The notes below the pieces were generated by a model. It did no database searches. It saw only the letters and a list, made by a program, of their open reading frames with translations, and was not told the origin of the DNA. The translations under genes and the position numbers were made by a program. A DNA stretch of 64,000 nt from Linyphia triangularis (Eukaryota > Arthropoda > Arachnida > Araneae > Linyphiidae): positions 84,610,670-84,674,669 of the forward strand of contig OZ021729.1 in assembly GCA_963978545.1 (NCBI GenBank). Reading direction: 5' to 3'. Shown here piece after piece: positions 14,901 to 64,000 of this stretch (position 1 is its first letter; each line of letters begins with the position of its first letter).

Positions 14901-15568
14901 TATATTAAATAACCCAAAGTGAAAAGATATAAGCATAAATTCAACATTGAATTACTTGCCTTAACATCACAAAATGTTAAAAACCAAATAAATCATTATA
15001 ACATAATGAAGTAATTAGACAAACCATGAAATAAAATGTGCAATAAATATACAGTTACAAAATAAAATATCCCATCCCCCCCCCCTTTTTTTTTAATATC
15101 TATAATAAGTAATTCATATAAAAAAGGCAAGAGTATACTAAAATCTGAAGATTGACTGATCATAATTGACATTTTTGTTACATAACTATAGTTGTAAACA
15201 CTCCAGTCCAAATTAAACAGACATTAATTTGAAATGATTTTATTAGGATTATTTGCTAAGTAATTGCGATAAATAAAAACTCTTCAGAATTTGATTTGGG
15301 ACCGAGTTCAAGTTATTAAAAATACGATTTCATAACATAAAGATAACAGCAAGATATTTCTAACAGTATTTTCAGTAGCTTAGAAAGTACGATGCAATAA
15401 AACACAACAAGGAGCAATAAGTAATGTCCTCTAACTTCAACAAAAGAGTCATAACAAAATAATTTTGATATGAGAATAATATTTTATTAAAGTATCACAT
15501 TTACTACGCCTACCTGATAACCTACGTTCTATAGTTCTTGATCTGTGATCAGAATCAGTTCGCTCCAT
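2402..15568 (-). CDS. ARHGAP1: ARHGAP1-like Rho GTPase-activating protein, 5' nine coding exons (3' part outside window)
   Basis: Nine exons on the minus strand join with matching phases to 988 nt, about 329 residues. Family knowledge: ARHGAP1 (p50RhoGAP) is a cytosolic and endosomal protein that speeds GTP hydrolysis by Cdc42 and Rho; its Sec14/BCH domain binds small GTPases and lipids. Seen here: an acidic N-terminal third (residues about 55-125, with a run of E and D), then a Sec14-like domain at about 125-268 (motifs [47 protein letters not shown]), a linker, and the RhoGAP start ([15 protein letters not shown]). The arginine finger segment is not in the window and should lie left of position 1. 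The start ATG at 15568 has a purine at -3 and G at +4 and follows an in-frame TGA. It is transcribed away from the neighbouring ABCC1-like gene. The paralogue ARHGAP8 is the main alternative name. Confidence 0.9.
3235..3348 (-). CDS. ARHGAP1: ARHGAP1-like coding exon 8 (linker to RhoGAP)
   Basis: Ser/Thr-rich linker ending [11 protein letters not shown], matching the NQQFGVSL entry into the RhoGAP domain. A TAG in frame at the 3' end straddles the donor: the exon ends in TA and the intron starts GTGAGT, so the stop is removed by splicing. Confidence 0.87.
3792..4328. mobile_element. MITE with ATGGACAATTCC termini, copy 1
   Basis: Inverted ends ATGGACAATTCCTGC and GCGGGAATTGTCCAT. Shares its whole length with the copy at 36741. 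About 537 bp; no open frame. In an ARHGAP1-like intron. Superfamily uncertain, Tc1/mariner-type likely because copy 2 is flanked by TA. Confidence 0.75.
5341..5507 (-). repeat. tRNA-derived SINE (family S1), best copy
   Basis: On the minus strand the head has an A-box-like TGGCTGTGTGG and a perfect B box GGTTCGAAGCC (5437-5447), spaced as in a tRNA gene, followed by a non-tRNA body ending TTTTTATGCACAATG on the left in plus orientation. Other copies are at 2195 and 40235, all minus strand. It is not a functional tRNA: no acceptor stem pairing is evident. Confidence 0.72.
5610..5708 (-). CDS. ARHGAP1: ARHGAP1-like coding exon 7 (end of Sec14 domain)
   Basis: Encodes [20 protein letters not shown] then the LAIPKPVL segment that closes the Sec14 fold (vertebrate QLGIPRQVL). 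Acceptor TTTCAG, donor GTAAGT. Confidence 0.92.
6131..6405. repeat. Two-copy tandem duplication, period about 150 bp
   Basis: A block of about 125 bp starting CATGACATAATATT and containing ATGTTTTGTAGCTTACTT and GTAAAATATTAAAGTT occurs at about 6131-6255 and again at about 6283-6405 with some 10-15 percent differences. In an ARHGAP1-like intron. Confidence 0.75.
6713..6799 (-). CDS. ARHGAP1: ARHGAP1-like coding exon 6 (Sec14 domain)
   Basis: Encodes [18 protein letters not shown] then [10 protein letters not shown]. The LYLVHPT core is the conserved Sec14 strand of the family. Acceptor TTTTAG-type, donor GTAAGT. Confidence 0.93.
7524..7655 (-). CDS. ARHGAP1: ARHGAP1-like coding exon 5 (Sec14 domain)
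   Basis: Encodes [20 protein letters not shown] and [14 protein letters not shown], close to the vertebrate YLKHTLDQYVESDYTLLYLH segment. Acceptor TTTCAG, donor GTAAGT. Confidence 0.93.
8070..8320. mobile_element. MITE with TGAAGGGC termini
   Basis: 251 bp with imperfect inverted ends of about 30 bp: both sides carry TGAAGGGC and, inward, AACGATCCGAGTT. No open frame. Target duplication unclear. ARHGAP1-like intron. Confidence 0.7.
8444..8531 (-). CDS. ARHGAP1: ARHGAP1-like coding exon 4 (Sec14 domain)
   Basis: Encodes [18 protein letters not shown] and NHARLLR, the first strand and helix of the Sec14/BCH domain. Acceptor CTTCAG, donor GTAAAT. Phases agree with exons 3 and 5. Confidence 0.9.
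8720..9140 (+). mobile_element. MITE family M6, copy a (diverged)
   Basis: Shares GTGCATTGCCAA near its left end, AGTGACAGCCCCAAAA and TGTATTGTCATCAACAA in the middle and AAGTTAAAATAAAG at the right end with five other copies. Most diverged copy. ARHGAP1-like intron. Confidence 0.65.
9877..10330 (+). mobile_element. Probable solo LTR of a retrotransposon
   Basis: A GC-richer block of 454 bp starting TGTCACGTTACG and ending GTGTGTTACA, that is TG...CA ends. It has a TATA-like CATATAAACA, a polyadenylation signal AATAAACG near 10265, and is followed by AAGCGTCTGCGACAAGATG, which resembles the primer-binding region of arthropod Ty3/gypsy elements. No second LTR or open frames for gag or pol were seen, so it is a decayed remnant. 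Confidence 0.6.
10726..11184 (+). mobile_element. MITE family M6, copy b
   Basis: Left end has ATATGCATTGTCAATTTTTAT, right end GAAGTTAGTATAAAGGATTTAA; the ends carry AAATCCTTTATA-like inverted repeats. Contains (TTTAT)n tracts and GACAGTAACAGCCCCAAAAT. Ends about 110 bp from ARHGAP1-like exon 3. Confidence 0.75.
11295..11516 (-). CDS. ARHGAP1: ARHGAP1-like coding exon 3 (acidic region, start of Sec14 domain)
   Basis: 73 full codons rich in D and E, ending [14 protein letters not shown], which lines up with the YYDIARHQIVEVAG segment known from vertebrate ARHGAP1. Acceptor TTTTAG, donor GTGAGG. Antisense open frames over this exon are shadows. Confidence 0.9.
11735..11953. repeat. Unclassified interspersed repeat R1, copy 1
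   Basis: Shares with 32425-32646 the blocks ATACATCAATA, GAACAACATC, CTCTTTTTATA, CCTTTCCTG and CATGCCCAAACATTAAGT. About 215 bp, no inverted ends seen; could be a SINE. Confidence 0.65.
12438..12551 (-). CDS. ARHGAP1: ARHGAP1-like coding exon 2
   Basis: Serine-rich then acidic segment ([14 protein letters not shown], then [13 protein letters not shown]). The acceptor is a tandem TTCAGCAG: starting at 12551 or at 12554 both keep frame and differ by one alanine codon. Donor GTATAT. Confidence 0.82.
12577..13062 (+). mobile_element. MITE family M6, copy c
   Basis: Begins CCATAAAAACAAAGTTCTTAA and ends AAGTTAATATAAAGGATTTAA. Shares CAGCATGTGCTTGGTG and CAGCCTGATTGGATGATGGC with copy f. ARHGAP1-like intron 1, right next to exon 2. 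Confidence 0.78.
13435..13596. mobile_element. piggyBac-like MITE family P2, copy 1 (one end)
   Basis: Right end CTTCAATGGG followed by TTAA. Shares GTGGTTCCACTTAGTGTTTT with 33853 and 60651. Left end not clear. Confidence 0.5.
15514..15568 (-). CDS. ARHGAP1: ARHGAP1-like coding exon 1
   Basis: Encodes [18 protein letters not shown] and the first base of the next codon, then a GTAGGC donor. An in-frame TGA lies about 30 bases upstream of the ATG, so this is the first possible methionine in this frame. The 5' UTR boundary is not resolved. Confidence 0.8.
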
Positions 15569-17063
15569 TTTTAGGAAAAGAATATTATTTGAACCTCACA
15601 TAATGTCAGTTTGACATTCAGGATGTAAAATCCATGCTAGAGTTATCTTTGAAACGTCAATATAAGCCAATTCATGCACTTTTCTTAAAGTTACACCATC
15701 GTTACATAGCTACCCTACTTACGACGATCTTGTCTCCATTTTATTTAGTTTTTCTTTTTCATCGCAGCCAAAATTGTTGGAATAAACTCAACAACTTCCG
15801 GTGTTTCATTTACTCTTGAAACTGGTGAATGAATGCTTGATGGAAAGGCATTTTATTTTTATAAGGAACATTTTTTTTTTTTTTTTTTTTTTTTGCTTTG
15901 TTGCAAAATTAAAGTAAAATTTTAAGTATATTGACCAGCCAAAATGCTTCTAAGATAATATTAAAATAAACGTTGTTTAGTTAATGAGTATCAACAAGGA
16001 CTGGACTTGCAAAATAAGTAAAGAGTTAAAACTACCAAGAAAAATTACTTACAGTCCAAATCTGACGTAACAATGACTTTGATTTACAGATAGGAAGATA
16101 ACGCAATTTGTAGCTGATAAAAGATCATAAAACAGCAAAATGAATTTTAGAAACTACTATTTTACAAAGCACTCTTTCCTAGAAACTGTCTGGTTTCGCC
16201 TTGAATTTAATATTCAAATGTTCAATTTTAGTATAATTTATTTTTTCAACATTGAAACAGGTGTAGAGTTAAGCCCATATGTATTTTGAAGTGTCTTTTT
16301 CACTGATAAGCACTCGATTCTTTACTTTTTGATATCTATTTTTTCCAATTCAGAGGCCTGATAAGATAAAATTTCCTCACTTGATGTTGTTATATGTTTC
16401 TTTAACAAGTTTTAAGTCTGAACTCAAATTTAAACTAACAAACATCCAGTTTTGCAGAATTTTATTACATTGCAAAATGTTTTTAAAGTTTTATTTCATT
16501 TAGTCTGTAATTAAAAAAAAAATCATGGGAATTTCTATCATGATTATGTTACATTAAAAGATATTTCTCTTTTCTGACTGTACTATTACCTGGGTACTAT
16601 TTCTACTTCACGTTTATTAGTCTGGAATTTACTTTCTAATTAATACCTAACTAGTTATAAAACTTAATTTCAATAGTAATCCCACAAAGGTGCACTTTTG
16701 TGATATAAACAAAGTATTCGTTACCGGAAATGATGTAACATAACGAAATATTTTTGGATATACTCTTTGACCATTTAACAACCCAAAAATGGCAGCATTG
16801 ATGTAACACAACAGTTTGTTTTGTTATATGTCATGTGTATGTTTTGGTTATTCTTTTCGCGGTGAAAAGAAATTCAGCACGAATAATAGTCGTTATCGCG
16901 TGCAAATAAACTACAAAAGTGCGGTTACATAATCATTATCACCTAAACACCTTCCTACTCATTCCTTTTCCCCATTGATGCTCATGATTTTATGTTTGAA
17001 AGTTCTAAATCTTGGGGGCGGATGATTAACAGGATACAATAGTCGCCAATAAATTACTCGGCG
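15569..17063. promoter_or_regulatory. Divergent intergenic region between the two start codons
   Basis: About 1.5 kb holding the 5' UTRs and presumably the promoters of both genes. A poly-T tract lies at about 15871-15893. The stretch 16855-16930 has several CG dinucleotides (cgcg, tcgcg), unusual for the window, and could mark the ABCC1-like promoter. No convincing TATA box or start site can be fixed from sequence alone. Confidence 0.5.
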
Positions 17064-62991
<45,928 letters not shown>

Positions 62992-64000
62992 GCAAGTACA
63001 ATAATTTCGAGTCAATATATTTTTACTAAACTATCAAATATTATATTTTTTAACCAAGTTTCTGTATATAATTGTAAATAGTGACATTCTTTTATATTTC
63101 TATTTTATTCTATTTCATTTCATTTTATTTGTTAACTGCGATAACGCAGATTAGAAAAAAAGGTGGCAACATCTAAACCAATTAGGAAATTTTTAGGCCT
63201 TTCCACCACATGAATGGTTGACTGAATTTTTCGAAAAAATTCCCATGCGCTAATATAAATTGGAACTTGGCATGAAATCTTGGATCAGTCAAATTTCTGA
63301 AGGTTTTTTTTTTTTTTTTTTTTTTTTTTAAAGTAGCTAAGTGCTTGTGTGCCTGAATTATTGATATATCCAATGTTGTATGCATCGAAGCATGAATAGT
63401 GAGTTTACTGTTGTTAGGAAAAGTTTTGTAAGCCTTCGAAAGAAGAAATTACAGTTTTTATTTGGTAAAAAATGAGTCATCATTTCCTTTGAGAAAAATT
63501 CATAACATTACTTTTACTAAAATACTATAATATACTTTTATACGCTAGGCTTTTGCTATACTTCTACACATGCAACATTTTTATTATTCTAATAAAATTT
63601 ACTTTTAACCCACTTTACTTCTATGCATAAACTATGTGTATGTTTTACTAAACAATTATATTGTACTGCTACATACTATGCTTTCTTTAACTACTATACT
63701 GTATGCTTATACAGTAAACTTTTACTATGCTCTATACTTCTCTACATTATACTTTATCATCAAAAAGTCCATAAAGCTGGAAGAACTACTTTTTGAACAA
63801 TACTATCCATTTCCTATACAATTAAACTATATACTGCTCTATTGCACTTGTTACAACTTTTCCTCCAATGCTTCCTCCGTTATTCTGAAATGTTATTTGT
63901 TAAAAAGACAATAATAATATATTGCCAATCCTAACATTTTATTGGTTAGTACTTCTTTCAGTCTCAATTTGATTGATAAAAAATAGTTATTTATTTGCTT
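62992..64000. other. ABCC1-like intron 23 (partial)
   Basis: AT-rich intron running off the window. It has a T26 tract near 63304 and no exon encoding the Walker A of NBD2. Irregular TACTATACT-like words occur from about 63530 to 63760. Confidence 0.6.

Overview
The window is eukaryotic nuclear DNA, strongly AT-rich, with GT-AG introns of about 0.1 to 4.7 kb and a dense load of short DNA transposons and tRNA-derived SINEs. It fits an arthropod, and I lean towards a chelicerate such as a spider, but that is inference from gene structure and repeat style. Two protein-coding genes are present, head to head, and both run off the window.

Minus strand, 15568 down to 2402: nine coding exons of an ARHGAP1 (p50RhoGAP/Cdc42GAP)-like gene. 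They encode about 329 residues: an acidic N-terminal region, a complete Sec14/BCH (CRAL-TRIO) domain, and the first residues of the RhoGAP domain. The catalytic part lies beyond position 1. Its introns hold SINEs, fold-back MITEs, a probable solo LTR and three copies of a window-wide MITE family.

About 1.5 kb (15569-17063) separates the two start codons and should hold both promoters.

Plus strand, 17064 to 62991: 23 coding exons of an ABCC1/MRP1-like ABC transporter. All splice phases close and the joined reading frame is exactly 1285 codons. It covers TMD0, the L0 linker, TMD1, NBD1 with every nucleotide-binding motif, the charged linker and TMD2. NBD2 lies beyond position 64000. The last visible intron starts with a GC donor, and one SINE-rich intron separates a 10-codon first exon from the rest.

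Much of the intron sequence is transposon-derived and often nested: a MITE inside a MITE in intron 8, a pogo-like element inside a hAT-like element next to a hAT transposase relic in intron 11, a fold-back element in intron 13, a broken Tc1-like transposase inside another repeat in intron 20, and a piggyBac-like MITE just upstream of the exon 22 acceptor. I found no clear new biological system. The best leads are the transposon families with 5-bp or TTAA target duplications, the nested insertions, the duplicated splice-site segments and the unusual splice signals.
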